A DNA stretch of 64,000 nucleotides from Oceanospirillum sediminis (GTDB taxonomy: Bacteria > Pseudomonadota > Gammaproteobacteria > Pseudomonadales > Halomonadaceae), in the NCBI RefSeq assembly GCF_014164585.1, contig NZ_JACJFM010000005.1, forward strand, positions 160,268 to 224,267, given 5' to 3'. A program made the position numbers and the translations under genes. Of the stretch, positions 55,956 through 64,000 are shown piece by piece. Below the pieces are notes generated by a model, which was given only the letters and a program-made list of their open reading frames with translations, had not been told where the DNA came from and ran no database searches. The stretch's first letter is position 1. The number at the start of each line of letters is the position of its first letter.

Positions 55956-56759
55956 TTAAACAAAACGAGCCGTCACACTACCCAGAGGACCAAAGTCCGC
56001 GTGTACGGTATCACCGGCTTTTACAGGTACAGGACGGGTAAATGAACCTGACAGAATAAACTGGCCTGGTTCCAGGCCAACACCATGAGGAGCAAAACGT
56101 TTACATACCCAGCTGATACCATTAGCCGGATTCCCCAGAACACCTGCTGCTACGCCGGTCTCTTCGATCTGACCGTTCAGGTACAGCAAACCTGCTGCCC
56201 AACGCAGATCAATTTCTGTTGGCTTAACCGCACGGCCACCAAAGATCACACCGGCATTAGCCGCATTGTCAGAAATGGTGTCGAAGACTTTACGGGTATA
56301 GCCTGTTTCAGGGTCAGTACGCAGACAACGTGCATCAATCAGCTCCATAGCCGGGATCACGTAGTCCGTCGCGTTCAGTACATCAAAAATAGTGACGTTT
56401 TCACCAGACAGAGGTTCTTTCAGCACAAAGCCCAGTTCCACTTCAATACGTGGGTCCAGGAAATCAGACGCTTTGATCTCAGCGCCATCATCAAAGAACA
56501 TAGACTCCAGCAGTACGCCGTAATCTGGTGTATCAATCTGAGAAGCCATCTGCATAGCACGGGATGTCAGACCAATTTTATAACCACGAATGCTATCGCC
56601 TTCAGCGATTTTACGATCAACCCAGCACTTCTGAATGGCATAAGCATCGTCCATGGTCATATCCGGATAGTCCAGTGTCAGCGCCGGAAATTGTTTACGC
56701 TCTTTTTCCGCCTGATACAGACGTTCCGCAGCATTCTGAATTTGTTCCTGAGTCAGCAT
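55956..56759 (-). CDS. hpaH: 2-oxo-hept-4-ene-1,7-dioate hydratase
   Basis: A 267-residue hydratase of the HpaH/MhpD type. It has [51 protein letters not shown] and [40 protein letters not shown]. It hydrates the dienoate for HpaI. It is the first gene of the hpa transcription unit and lies under a perfect palindrome at 56864-56885. Confidence 0.93.
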   Translation of the reverse strand: MLTQEQIQNAAERLYQAEKERKQFPALTLDYPDMTMDDAYAIQKCWVDRKIAEGDSIRGYKIGLTSRAMQMASQIDTPDYGVLLESMFFDDGAEIKASDFLDPRIEVELGFVLKEPLSGENVTIFDVLNATDYVIPAMELIDARCLRTDPETGYTRKVFDTISDNAANAGVIFGGRAVKPTEIDLRWAAGLLYLNGQIEETGVAAGVLGNPANGISWVCKRFAPHGVGLEPGQFILSGSFTRPVPVKAGDTVHADFGPLGSVTARFV

Positions 56760-56863
56760 ATCGCGCCTCTTTTCTTATTGATCTGATCTCAGATACGGCT
56801 TACAGGCTTTACCGAATAAGAAAAGCTGATGCCCATGAGTCGTATCAGGTTATGCCTATTAGA

Positions 56864-56885
56864 TAACATATTAATTAATATGTTA
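56864..56885. promoter_or_regulatory. Perfect 22-bp palindrome upstream of hpaH
   Basis: The 22 bases from T at 56864 to A at 56885 are a perfect palindrome, centred on the TTAATTAA at 56871-56878. It lies 105 bases upstream of hpaH and fits the size and AT-rich character of MarR-family operators. HpaR, the MarR-type repressor of the pathway, is the expected binder, but no hpaR gene is in the window. Confidence 0.55.
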
Positions 56886-57032
56886 AGTATATTCTCAGAA
56901 AAAATTTAATTTTTCCTGTCTGACATCAAAAAAAGCAGTGACTTAATCATATGAAGAAGCTGACCAAACCTTAAAAAGCATTTATTTTTCAACGAATAAC
57001 AAAAACTTCTACCTATAACCTACCGTAAAAGA

Positions 57033-58736
57033 TCAGGTTCGGAACCAGGACATCATTTGTTTTAATTCTTCAGCCATACGAGCCAGTTCTGCTCCGGCCT
57101 GAGTCGTTTCTTCCAGACAGGCTGCGTTCTGGTGCGCCAGCTGATTCAGATCAGATACATTGGTCGACATATCATTAATCACCTGGCTCTGTTCTTCTGT
57201 TGCCCCGGCAATCTGATTTCCCATTCTGCTAATATCAGACACAGTTTCTGTAATAGCCGCTAATGCCATTCCTGCCTGATCTGATTGCTGTACCACTGCA
57301 TCCGTCTGCTGACAACTTTTCTGCATCGCTTCTACTACTCGGTTAGAACCATGCTGTAACTGCTCAATAATGGTGCGAATCTCTTCTGTAGATTCCTGAG
57401 TTCTTGTTGCCAGCACGCGTACCTCATCAGCCACGACAGAGAAGCCTCGACCTGATTCTCCAGCTCTGGCCGCTTCAATCGCTGCATTCAATGCCAGCAA
57501 ATTAGTCTGATCAGCAATACTCCGGATCACTTCCAGCACCGATGTGATTTTATTACTGTTTTCTTCCAGTTCAGACACAACACGGCTGTTATCTGTGATT
57601 TGTTCAGATAATGCTTTAAGTCGTGCCATAGCTTCTGTCATTACGTTGTGACCTTGCTGAGCCTGACGATCTGCTTTCTGAGAAAACTGTGATGTATGGG
57701 AAACATCTCTTACTACATCATGCACTGCTATGCTCATCTGATTCATCGCCGTTGCCAGTGAATCAGTACGCTGTTGCTGAGTCTGTATATTGCGGCTGGC
57801 CTCTGACATTGCCATCGACACCTCTTCAGCGGCCGAAGACAGCAGACTACCGATCTGACTCGTTTTTCTGATTATCTCCAGTAGTGCCTGTTGCATCTGT
57901 TTCATAGATCGCTGTAGCTTTCCAATTTCGTCATCACCATCAACGCAAATATCTACTGTCAGATCACCTTCAGATACTTTTTTCATTTCACTGGCTGTGA
58001 CCGCTAAACGACAAATAACATTGTGGCTGATCAGCCAGCTGGTAAGCACTCCTATACATATTGCCAGCAGAACAGACACTAACTGCACCATAAAGGCCTC
58101 TCTTTCATGCTCTAATGCCCGTTCTGCTGCTGCATGGGTAAATTGTTCAATTTCGGCCAGCAGCTGTTTAAGATGCTGATCAAGCATATTCTCGTTCTGA
58201 AACACTCTGGCAGTCAGTGCTCGCTCGGCAGTTTTCCCCTTTTCCATCAGATCAAAGACCTGATATGCCATAGCTTCAAAGTCATGGTGTTCCTGTTTAA
58301 TCTCTGCCAGCTTCTTCAGTACCATGCGAAACTCTTGTTTATCTTCTGGCAGATAAGTACCGTTTAGAGTGCTCTCTGCCAGCAGAGCGGCATCTTTCAG
58401 GTTTTTCTCAATGTGGTTGCCGGATTGATCGAACAGCTGCCGCTGTTCAGTAAAGCTCTGATAATCCGCAGCAGAAGCTGGTTGACCCTGCGTAAGTAGC
58501 AGGCCATAACGCATACCCCGCTCAAAATGAATGGCTTGCTCCAGCTGATGTTCTGTCAGCAGAGTTAATTTCTCAGTCAGCGGAATGTCCTGATGAGCAA
58601 TGGTTTCCAGCTCATCTCCAATATTTTTCATTGCAAACAGCGCTGTTACCGACATAATCACCATCAGAATAATCAGCAACAGCGCATTGCCCATAACCTT
58701 CGCGCGGGTAGAAAAGCGATTCAGCAGAGTATCCAT
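57033..58736 (-). CDS. Methyl-accepting chemotaxis protein
   Basis: A 567-residue chemoreceptor. Membrane helices at about residues 15-38 and 219-240 enclose an all-helical periplasmic domain ([26 protein letters not shown]) that has no obvious HBM repeat. A HAMP domain follows, then the signalling domain with the tip [37 protein letters not shown]. The ligand is unknown. It lies just upstream of the hpa cluster on the same strand with a 273-base gap that contains the hpaH promoter region. Confidence 0.9.
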   Translation of the reverse strand: MDTLLNRFSTRAKVMGNALLLIILMVIMSVTALFAMKNIGDELETIAHQDIPLTEKLTLLTEHQLEQAIHFERGMRYGLLLTQGQPASAADYQSFTEQRQLFDQSGNHIEKNLKDAALLAESTLNGTYLPEDKQEFRMVLKKLAEIKQEHHDFEAMAYQVFDLMEKGKTAERALTARVFQNENMLDQHLKQLLAEIEQFTHAAAERALEHEREAFMVQLVSVLLAICIGVLTSWLISHNVICRLAVTASEMKKVSEGDLTVDICVDGDDEIGKLQRSMKQMQQALLEIIRKTSQIGSLLSSAAEEVSMAMSEASRNIQTQQQRTDSLATAMNQMSIAVHDVVRDVSHTSQFSQKADRQAQQGHNVMTEAMARLKALSEQITDNSRVVSELEENSNKITSVLEVIRSIADQTNLLALNAAIEAARAGESGRGFSVVADEVRVLATRTQESTEEIRTIIEQLQHGSNRVVEAMQKSCQQTDAVVQQSDQAGMALAAITETVSDISRMGNQIAGATEEQSQVINDMSTNVSDLNQLAHQNAACLEETTQAGAELARMAEELKQMMSWFRT

Positions 58737-59053
58737 ATCACCCTCAGCTACATTAGCTGTGTATACCGTTACACCCTGATCTGAGTATAGGAAGTGAATT
58801 TCGCAGCTGCTAAAAAAATACCGATATTCGCAGACGCGTTTGTTGTCACATAGCTAATGACAAAAGATATAGCCTGAATCTTTTCTCTTTCTCTGGCTCT
58901 CTCAAATAAAGAGCTGACACACAGAACATCGCATTCAGCTTCAGAATCGAACGATACAGCCGATAGACGGTATATGGCACAAATGTCATGTACAGCAAAT
59001 ACTCAGGCGCCTTTGTCTGACGCCGGTTTGTCTGAATAATTACGAGGTGATGT
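58737..59053. other. Intergenic region before the frameshifted gene
   Basis: About 317 bases between the divergent MCP gene and the 59054 gene. I see no RNA gene, terminator or repeat. It presumably holds two divergent promoters. An 82-codon minus frame at 58846-59094 has no family resemblance. Confidence 0.35.
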
Positions 59054-60101
59054 ATGGATATAAAACCCTCAGCCCAAGTTAATGGAAAACTCACAACAAC
59101 ACAGACGGCTAAATCAGCCCCTCAATCACCAGTTTTAACGGCCCCATTCTCAACTAGCCCGAAAACAGAATCTGTCAGTCTGAGCGCAACCAGTCAGATC
59201 AGCACAGAGGACTTTGATGCTGCAGTAAAAAGCCTCCAGGAAGATGCATTATCCGGTTTTAGTGGTATCAAAAACGGTCAGTTTGGTATGAGCGCTAATA
59301 TTGATATCGGCCGATACAATCTTCATCTGGTTGATCAGCGTGTGGAATCTTTGCAAAAGCAATACGGTGAAGCACTGGATAGCGAAGCTCTGAAAAAACA
59401 GTTAGTGGAACTCAGCGGTATAGAAACTGAAACCCCTCTGAAAGGCTCAAACAGACAGGACATAATCCCTGAGAACTCCATATTGTATTCTCTGAAAGAG
59501 AAAGATGTTCAGGCTCTGACCGACATCTATATCTATGCCAGAGAAAATGATCTGGATACCGATCAGATTGACGGCTTAAGTTTTATGATAGGACTCTACC
59601 GCTATGGGCAGGCGAATCATCCTGATATTGCTTACCCAATCAGAGAAACATCTGATACTGAACTGGAACAACAGGCCAGAGCTATCTATTCAAGTCCAGG
59701 TTCTGACGTAGTCAAATTCGAACAAGGTTTTCTGGACTTTGCCCTTAACCCGGATAAACGATTGCTGACCTTCAGTAAAATTATCGATATGGATTTCATG
59801 GAAAAGATTACTGGACACAGGTGCAGGTGATGCTGAGTTTTTACCTACACGACAATATAAAGTTGGAAAAGCAAGAATCACGGGATCAGAAGCTGAAAGG
59901 GCTAAAGTAGAACAGGCATTAAATCCGGATGAAAAAGACCTGAAAAACTTGTCTCCGGAAGAAGCCCTTCAGTATCACCTGACCAACTGGATAGAAGCTC
60001 ATATACAACCCGATTCACCGCTCAGAGATTTACTTGAAGGCCTTCCCCATAAAGAGCAGGCCCGGTTATTCAGCCAGATGAATCTGATCGACTTGCTGTA
60101 A
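59054..60101 (+). pseudogene. Hypothetical gene with a frameshift near 59803
   Basis: The first frame runs from ATG 59054 to a stop at 59830 (258 residues). Another frame, offset by one base, is open across and beyond the region to a stop at 60101, adding about 95 residues (…LLDTGAGDAEFLPTRQYKVG…). The frames join if one A of the AAAA run at 59802-59805 is removed, reading E-R-L-L-D-T-G. The joined protein would be about 350 residues, hydrophilic, with no known family; it has a Ser/Thr-rich N-terminus (TTTQTAKSAPQ) and a charged helical C-terminus. It may be a decayed gene, an assembly error in a homopolymer, or slippage. Confidence 0.6.
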
Positions 60102-60488
60102 AAACGTTTGAACGATCAGGCGTTTCAGAAATAAACGCATCGGGGGCTATCAGCCAGAAATATATGACTGCCCCTGATTATTCTATGCGCCCCCCCGAAA
60201 TAGAGACTTATCGCCAAAGTGCTTTGAGCTGGCGGAATTAAATACGGAAACAGATAACTAGCTACTCCGGAATACCTCTCAAAATTCACCTTTGTCATAG
60301 CAGATCACGCCATTCTGACGGAGCCTGATAACAATCGACATAATAAGATTCATTATCGCTTTCAGTCAGAAAAGGCTAAGATGACAGATATAAAAATCTG
60401 CCTGATTCAGAATATTACGATCAATCTTATGAACCAGAGGCAGTAATCCCGACGTAATAACCTGAAATAGTCTTTTTAAGAGGTGTTC
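60102..60488. other. Intergenic region before the photolyase gene
   Basis: About 387 bases without a gene. A run of C (near 60191) and AT-rich stretches are present but I see no stem-loop or RNA gene. It likely contains the photolyase promoter. Confidence 0.35.
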
Positions 60489-62045
60489 ATGTCGTCACTC
60501 AGGCTTGTAATGGGGGATCAGTTATCAGAAAGCGTTTCGTCTCTCCGGGACTACCAGCCTGGTGATACTGTTCTGATCTGTGAATTATGGCAAGAAACAA
60601 CTTACGTTCGACATCACAAGAAAAAACTGGTGTTTATGCTGTCTGCTATGCGCCACTTTTCCCAAGAGCTGAAGCAACATGGGATGAAGGTCAAGTATTT
60701 TACTTTGCCAGATGCCCTGACCTGCTTCAGTGAAGCAATACGTACCGTATTAAGTGATGCGTCATATCAAAAAGTCATCGTGACTCATCCCGGTGAATGG
60801 CGAGTATTGCAGGAGTTGCTGGATCTTAAGAATCAGTTGAATATCCCTCTGGAGATAAGAAAAGATGACCGTTTTCTTTGCTCGCGGAAAGAATTTGTAC
60901 ACTGGGCTGAGGGGCGCAAACAACTGCGTATGGAGCACTTTTACCGGGAGATGCGTAAACGCTTCAATATCCTGATGGAAGATGGTAAGCCTGCAGGCGG
61001 ACAATGGAACTTCGATAAGGACAACCGTAAGCATCTGCCAGATGATCTTATTCCTCCACTTCCGGAGCGTTTTGAGCCAGATAAAACAACCCGACAAGTG
61101 ATTGACACCGTTAACCAGCTATTTCCAGAACATTTCGGAGATACAGACAATTTCTGTTATGCCGTCAATCATAAGGATGCCTTGCGAGCACTGGATGACT
61201 TTATCAACAACCGGCTCAGACTATTCGGCGACTACCAGGACGCTATGCGTCAAGGCTCTCCCTGGCTATTTCACTCCATCATCAGTCTTTATCTGAACAT
61301 AGGGCTACTAACGCCAATGCAGGTTATTCCAAGGGTTGAAAAAGCTTTTAATGAATTCAGAATCCCGATCAATGCTGCTGAAGGCTTTATTCGCCAGGTT
61401 CTGGGCTGGAGGGAGTTTGTTCACGGCATCTACTGGCTGCATATGCCAGACTACCCTAAATGGAACACCCTGCACTCTCGGCGCCCTGTACCCGGTTTTT
61501 ACTGGAGTGCAGATACAAAGATGAACTGTATAGCCGAGTCTGTGCGCAACACTCATGACAATGCCTACGCCCACCATATCCAGCGTTTAATGGTACTGGG
61601 TAACTTTGCACTGCTTGCAGGTCTGGCACCAGATAAGGTTAACCAGTGGTATATGGAAGTCTACGCCGATGCTATTGAGTGGGTAGAGCTACCTAATGTT
61701 CATGGCATGGCGCTGTTTGCAGATAATGGTATTTTTGCCAGTAAACCCTACGCAGCCGGTGGCAGCTATATCAATCGCATGTCAGACTATTGCAGGCATT
61801 GCTACTTTAATGTCCGGTTAAAAAGCGGCATGCAGGCTTGTCCCTTTAATTATCTGTACTGGGATTTTCTGGACAGAAATAAAACCTATCTGGGCAACAA
61901 CCCACGTCTGGCGTTGCCATATAAGAATCTTGCCAGAATGAGTGATCGTCAGAAAGAGTTGTTCCGGGAAGATGCCAGAGTATTTTTCCGCTCACTTGAT
62001 AAAGAACAGTACTCTCAGCCAGCACTGATAGATGAAAATCAATGA
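60489..62045 (+). CDS. Iron-sulfur bacterial cryptochrome/photolyase (FeS-BCP, PhrB-like)
   Basis: About 518 residues from the ATG at 60489 with AAGAGG five bases upstream; a GTG at 60483 is also in frame. The N-terminal LRLVMGDQLSE start and the FAD-binding part (GFIRQVLGWREFVHGIYWLHMPDYP, GSYINRMSDYCRHCYFNVRLKSGMQACPFNYLYWDFL) match the photolyase-related family. Cys347, 435, 438 and 451 have the same spacing as the four 4Fe-4S ligands known in Agrobacterium PhrB, a (6-4) photolyase. It should repair UV photoproducts in DNA using blue light, or act as a photoreceptor. Confidence 0.92.
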   Translation: MSSLRLVMGDQLSESVSSLRDYQPGDTVLICELWQETTYVRHHKKKLVFMLSAMRHFSQELKQHGMKVKYFTLPDALTCFSEAIRTVLSDASYQKVIVTHPGEWRVLQELLDLKNQLNIPLEIRKDDRFLCSRKEFVHWAEGRKQLRMEHFYREMRKRFNILMEDGKPAGGQWNFDKDNRKHLPDDLIPPLPERFEPDKTTRQVIDTVNQLFPEHFGDTDNFCYAVNHKDALRALDDFINNRLRLFGDYQDAMRQGSPWLFHSIISLYLNIGLLTPMQVIPRVEKAFNEFRIPINAAEGFIRQVLGWREFVHGIYWLHMPDYPKWNTLHSRRPVPGFYWSADTKMNCIAESVRNTHDNAYAHHIQRLMVLGNFALLAGLAPDKVNQWYMEVYADAIEWVELPNVHGMALFADNGIFASKPYAAGGSYINRMSDYCRHCYFNVRLKSGMQACPFNYLYWDFLDRNKTYLGNNPRLALPYKNLARMSDRQKELFREDARVFFRSLDKEQYSQPALIDENQ

Positions 62046-62181
62046 ACTGTCATTAACATGCTACTACTGGTAAAGCTTCACCCATTTTTAAATCAGATAA
62101 GAAATGTCACAAAACCTTTATTGCAGCGCAACACAATAAGCGTATAGTCCATAAGTACTAGCGGATAAGGAGTGTTCTCAA

Positions 62182-62358
62182 ATGTCAGAGACACAGTTTG
62201 AAATATTGCAGGGCTGGAAAACAGACGATATTCTGGATGGCGTTCGCTTATTGTTGACCGTCACAGAAGTCAGTAATCTGTCAGAATTATTATACCTTAA
62301 TCAAATGGCAGAAACTTACCGACGCCTTTTTCCTGTGTGCGTGACCTGTCACGACTAA
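62182..62358 (+). CDS. Small 58-residue protein
   Basis: An ATG at 62182 with AAGGAG nine bases upstream opens a 58-codon frame (MSETQFEILQGWKTDDIL…). The product is acidic, with a helical middle and two Cys near the end (VCVTCHD), separated by two residues as in a CxxC motif. I do not recognise a family. It lies between the photolyase and the flavoprotein genes, both on the same strand. The good ribosome-binding site makes translation likely. Confidence 0.45.
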   Translation: MSETQFEILQGWKTDDILDGVRLLLTVTEVSNLSELLYLNQMAETYRRLFPVCVTCHD

Positions 62359-62540
62359 TGGTGAGGCACCTCATCCGGCTGTTTGTTAAGCTCTGCACAG
62401 CCGGATATTACACAGCAGGTGTATACATCGGCCACGAACCCAACAGTCCAAACGGATTTCCATTCTTGCCGCAGCTCTTTACAGCGGCAACTCAATTCAC
62501 TACAGTTCGCCTCTTTTTTATCAATTGCAGGTGAAGATAT

Positions 62541-63740
62541 ATGGCTGTTAATCAGCACGATGTCATTATTATCGGAGCCGGAGCTGCCGGTCTTATGTGT
62601 GCCATCAGCGCTGGTCAGCGTCAGAGAGATGTGCTGGTTATAGATCACGCCAGAAAACCGGGCAATAAAATCATGGTGTCTGGTGGTGGTCGCTGTAACT
62701 TCACTAACTACTATATAGAACCAGACCGTTACCTGTCGCGAAATCCTCATTTCTGTAAGTCAGCTCTGAGTCGATATACTCAATGGGACTTTATTGCTAT
62801 GGTCGACAAACACGGACTGCCTTATCACGAAAAAGAGGAAGGCCAGCTGTTTTCTGACCTGAAATCAAAAGCTATTCTTGACATGATGCTGAAAGAGACA
62901 GGGCAAGCTGGTGCCCGTGTACAGCTAAAAACAGAAGTTGACAAGATCAGAACTCTCCCAGAAGGCAAGGCTCCATATCGCTATCAAGTCAGTACCAACC
63001 AGGGGGACTATCAATGTCAATCCCTGGTCATCGCCACAGGTGGCTTATCTATGCCGACCATGGGAGCAACGGGCTTTGGTTATCAGGTTGCAGAACAATT
63101 TGGACTTAACATACTACCAGGGAAAGCAGCACTGGTGCCTTTTACCCTGCAACCAGAAGAAAAAGAACTGACAGAGCCTCTGTCAGGCCTCAGCACTCCA
63201 GCAGTACTCAGCTGTAATAAAAAAAGCTTTACCGGTAGCCTCCTATTTACACACAGAGGTATCAGTGGCCCACCTGTACTACAAATCTCATCTTACTGGA
63301 ACCCTGGCGATGAACTCCAGATTGACCTGCTACCGGGCACTGATCTGAAAGAGATACTGAAAGATGGCAGGCAGAATCGTCCCAAAACAGAGTTAAAAAC
63401 CTTATTATCAGATTACTTTCCAGCTCGTCTATCCAAAGCACTATGTGAGCAATGGTTCAAAAACAAAACACTCAGTGAACTGAGCAATGCGGATATCGAC
63501 CATATCGCCAGTTGCCTGCACCAGTGGCAACCTCGTATATCAGGCACAGAAGGCTACCGCACAGCAGAGGTCACACTAGGCGGCGTTGATACTGACGAAC
63601 TATCCTCAAAAACGATGGAAGCTAAAAAAGCACCAGGACTCTACTTTATTGGTGAGGTTGTAGACGTATCAGGCCACTTGGGAGGCTTTAACTTCCAATG
63701 GGCCTGGTCCAGTGGCTGGGTAGCAGGTGAGGTTGTATAA
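62541..63740 (+). CDS. BaiN/YhiN-family FAD-dependent oxidoreductase (HI0933-like)
   Basis: This 399-residue flavoprotein has the dinucleotide-binding motif VIIIGAGAAGLMCAISAG, the family segment KIMVSGGGRCNFTN, SLVIATGGLSMPTMGATGFGY, SLLFTHRGISGPPVLQIS, and the C-terminal LGGVDTDELSSKTMEAKKAPGLYFIGEVVDVSGHLGGFNFQWAWSSGW. This is the HI0933/YhiN family (COG2081), of which BaiN is one member. The substrate is unknown for most members. Length is normal. Confidence 0.92.
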   Translation: MAVNQHDVIIIGAGAAGLMCAISAGQRQRDVLVIDHARKPGNKIMVSGGGRCNFTNYYIEPDRYLSRNPHFCKSALSRYTQWDFIAMVDKHGLPYHEKEEGQLFSDLKSKAILDMMLKETGQAGARVQLKTEVDKIRTLPEGKAPYRYQVSTNQGDYQCQSLVIATGGLSMPTMGATGFGYQVAEQFGLNILPGKAALVPFTLQPEEKELTEPLSGLSTPAVLSCNKKSFTGSLLFTHRGISGPPVLQISSYWNPGDELQIDLLPGTDLKEILKDGRQNRPKTELKTLLSDYFPARLSKALCEQWFKNKTLSELSNADIDHIASCLHQWQPRISGTEGYRTAEVTLGGVDTDELSSKTMEAKKAPGLYFIGEVVDVSGHLGGFNFQWAWSSGWVAGEVV

Positions 63741-63758
63741 AAACTCTAATGGCAGACC

Positions 63759-63795
63759 TACAGGCTATGCAGCACACTGTGCCTGGTAGCCTGTA
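63759..63795 (+). terminator. Stem-loop after the flavoprotein gene
   Basis: TACAGGCTA (63759-63767) pairs perfectly with TAGCCTGTA (63787-63795). The U-tract is weak, so termination is plausible but not certain. Confidence 0.45.
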
Positions 63796-63870
63796 AGCTT
63801 CATTCATCACTCAAACTGTAGATACAAGAGACCAATACAGGATAATGAAACTGTTTTCCATCCTACAACG

Positions 63871-63899
63871 AAAAAACCCCGGTCATAGAGACCGGGGTT
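63871..63899 (-). terminator. Terminator of the rRNA operon
   Basis: On the minus strand AACCCCGGTC pairs with GACCGGGGTT around a five-base loop, followed by TTTTTT. The bases involved are 63875-63884 and 63890-63899. It directly follows the 5S rRNA 3' end. Confidence 0.9.
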
Positions 63900-63910
63900 C
63901 TTAATTTAAA

Positions 63911-64000
63911 GCTTGATGATGTCCTACTCTCACATGGGGAGGCCCCACACTACCATCGGCGCTGTACCGTTTCACTGCTGAGTTCGGGATGGAGTCAGGT
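63911..64000 (-). rRNA. rrf: 5S ribosomal RNA, 3' part
   Basis: Read on the minus strand, the bases from 64000 to about 63911 contain ACCTGACTCCATCCCGAACT and GTGAAACGGTACAGCGCCGATGG-like 5S sequence, then TGTGGGGCCTCCCCATGTGAGAGTAGG, the conserved 3' half of gammaproteobacterial 5S rRNA. The 5' part lies outside the window. The 3' end is placed at about 63911 where the closing-stem sequence ends. Confidence 0.95.

Noticed and set aside
1..64000. CRISPR arrays, insertion sequences with intact transposase, or tRNA genes
   Set aside because: I saw no regularly spaced direct repeats, no intact transposase frame and no tRNA-like cloverleaf sequence in reading the window; only Rpn-type remnants were found.

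Overview
The window looks like chromosomal DNA from a marine-type gammaproteobacterium, probably in the Oceanospirillales/Endozoicomonadaceae area. This is an inference from moderate GC content, FhuF/FhuCDB and hpa gene types, HBM-type chemoreceptors, truncated Rpn-family nuclease/transposase remnants and a gammaproteobacterial 5S rRNA. I cannot name the species.

Layout. 1-6.3 kb: the start of a large PPC-domain protein (minus strand, running off the left edge), an AT-rich gene-poor stretch, a small membrane protein, a DUF1275 protein, a B3-like metallo-beta-lactamase-fold enzyme, then unrecognised small genes ending in a DUF4351/Rpn remnant. 6.3-13 kb: a minus-strand block with a histidine kinase, an acidic exported protein, a Slam-like (TPR plus DUF560-type barrel) outer-membrane protein, a response regulator and a repetitive acidic protein. 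13.2-31 kb: mostly housekeeping and single-gene units: a PEBP+YHYH exported protein, metallophosphoesterase, EamA transporter, HIT protein, FemAB/GNAT-like protein, pentapeptide-repeat K+ channel, SulP transporter, DUF2959 lipoprotein, phytase-like esterase, thiolase, HBM chemoreceptor, PAP2 phosphatase, hotdog thioesterase and ABM-domain protein.

31.2-37.7 kb is the most interesting part: a tight three-gene operon encoding (1) a TPR/TRAFs-binding-like, patatin phospholipase with C-terminal membrane helices, (2) a TIR-NB-ARC-TPR protein (a bacterial NLR/STAND) and (3) a protein with a nucleoside-deoxyribosyltransferase-like N-terminus plus a TRAFs-binding-like TPR domain. The domains suggest a sensor with two candidate effectors and therefore an anti-phage or other conflict system. 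A truncated Rpn remnant lies directly downstream, and ordinary genes flank both sides.

38.5-51.4 kb: ygiQ, a hypothetical gene, then a complete hydroxamate-type siderophore uptake block (TonB-dependent receptor, fhuF, fhuC, fhuD, fhuB) with a Fur-box-like site and an AraC regulator, then a lone DUF692/MNIO metalloenzyme gene. 51.4-56.8 kb: a homoprotocatechuate meta-cleavage cluster (hpaH, hpaI, hpaG1, hpaG2, hpaE, hpaF) that lacks the ring-cleavage dioxygenase gene hpaD. A strong terminator lies before hpaF and a perfect palindrome upstream of hpaH. 57-64 kb: a chemoreceptor, a frameshifted hypothetical gene, an iron-sulfur bacterial cryptochrome/photolyase, a 58-residue ORF, a BaiN/YhiN-type flavoprotein, and the end of an rRNA operon (terminator and 5S rRNA 3' part) entering from the right on the minus strand.
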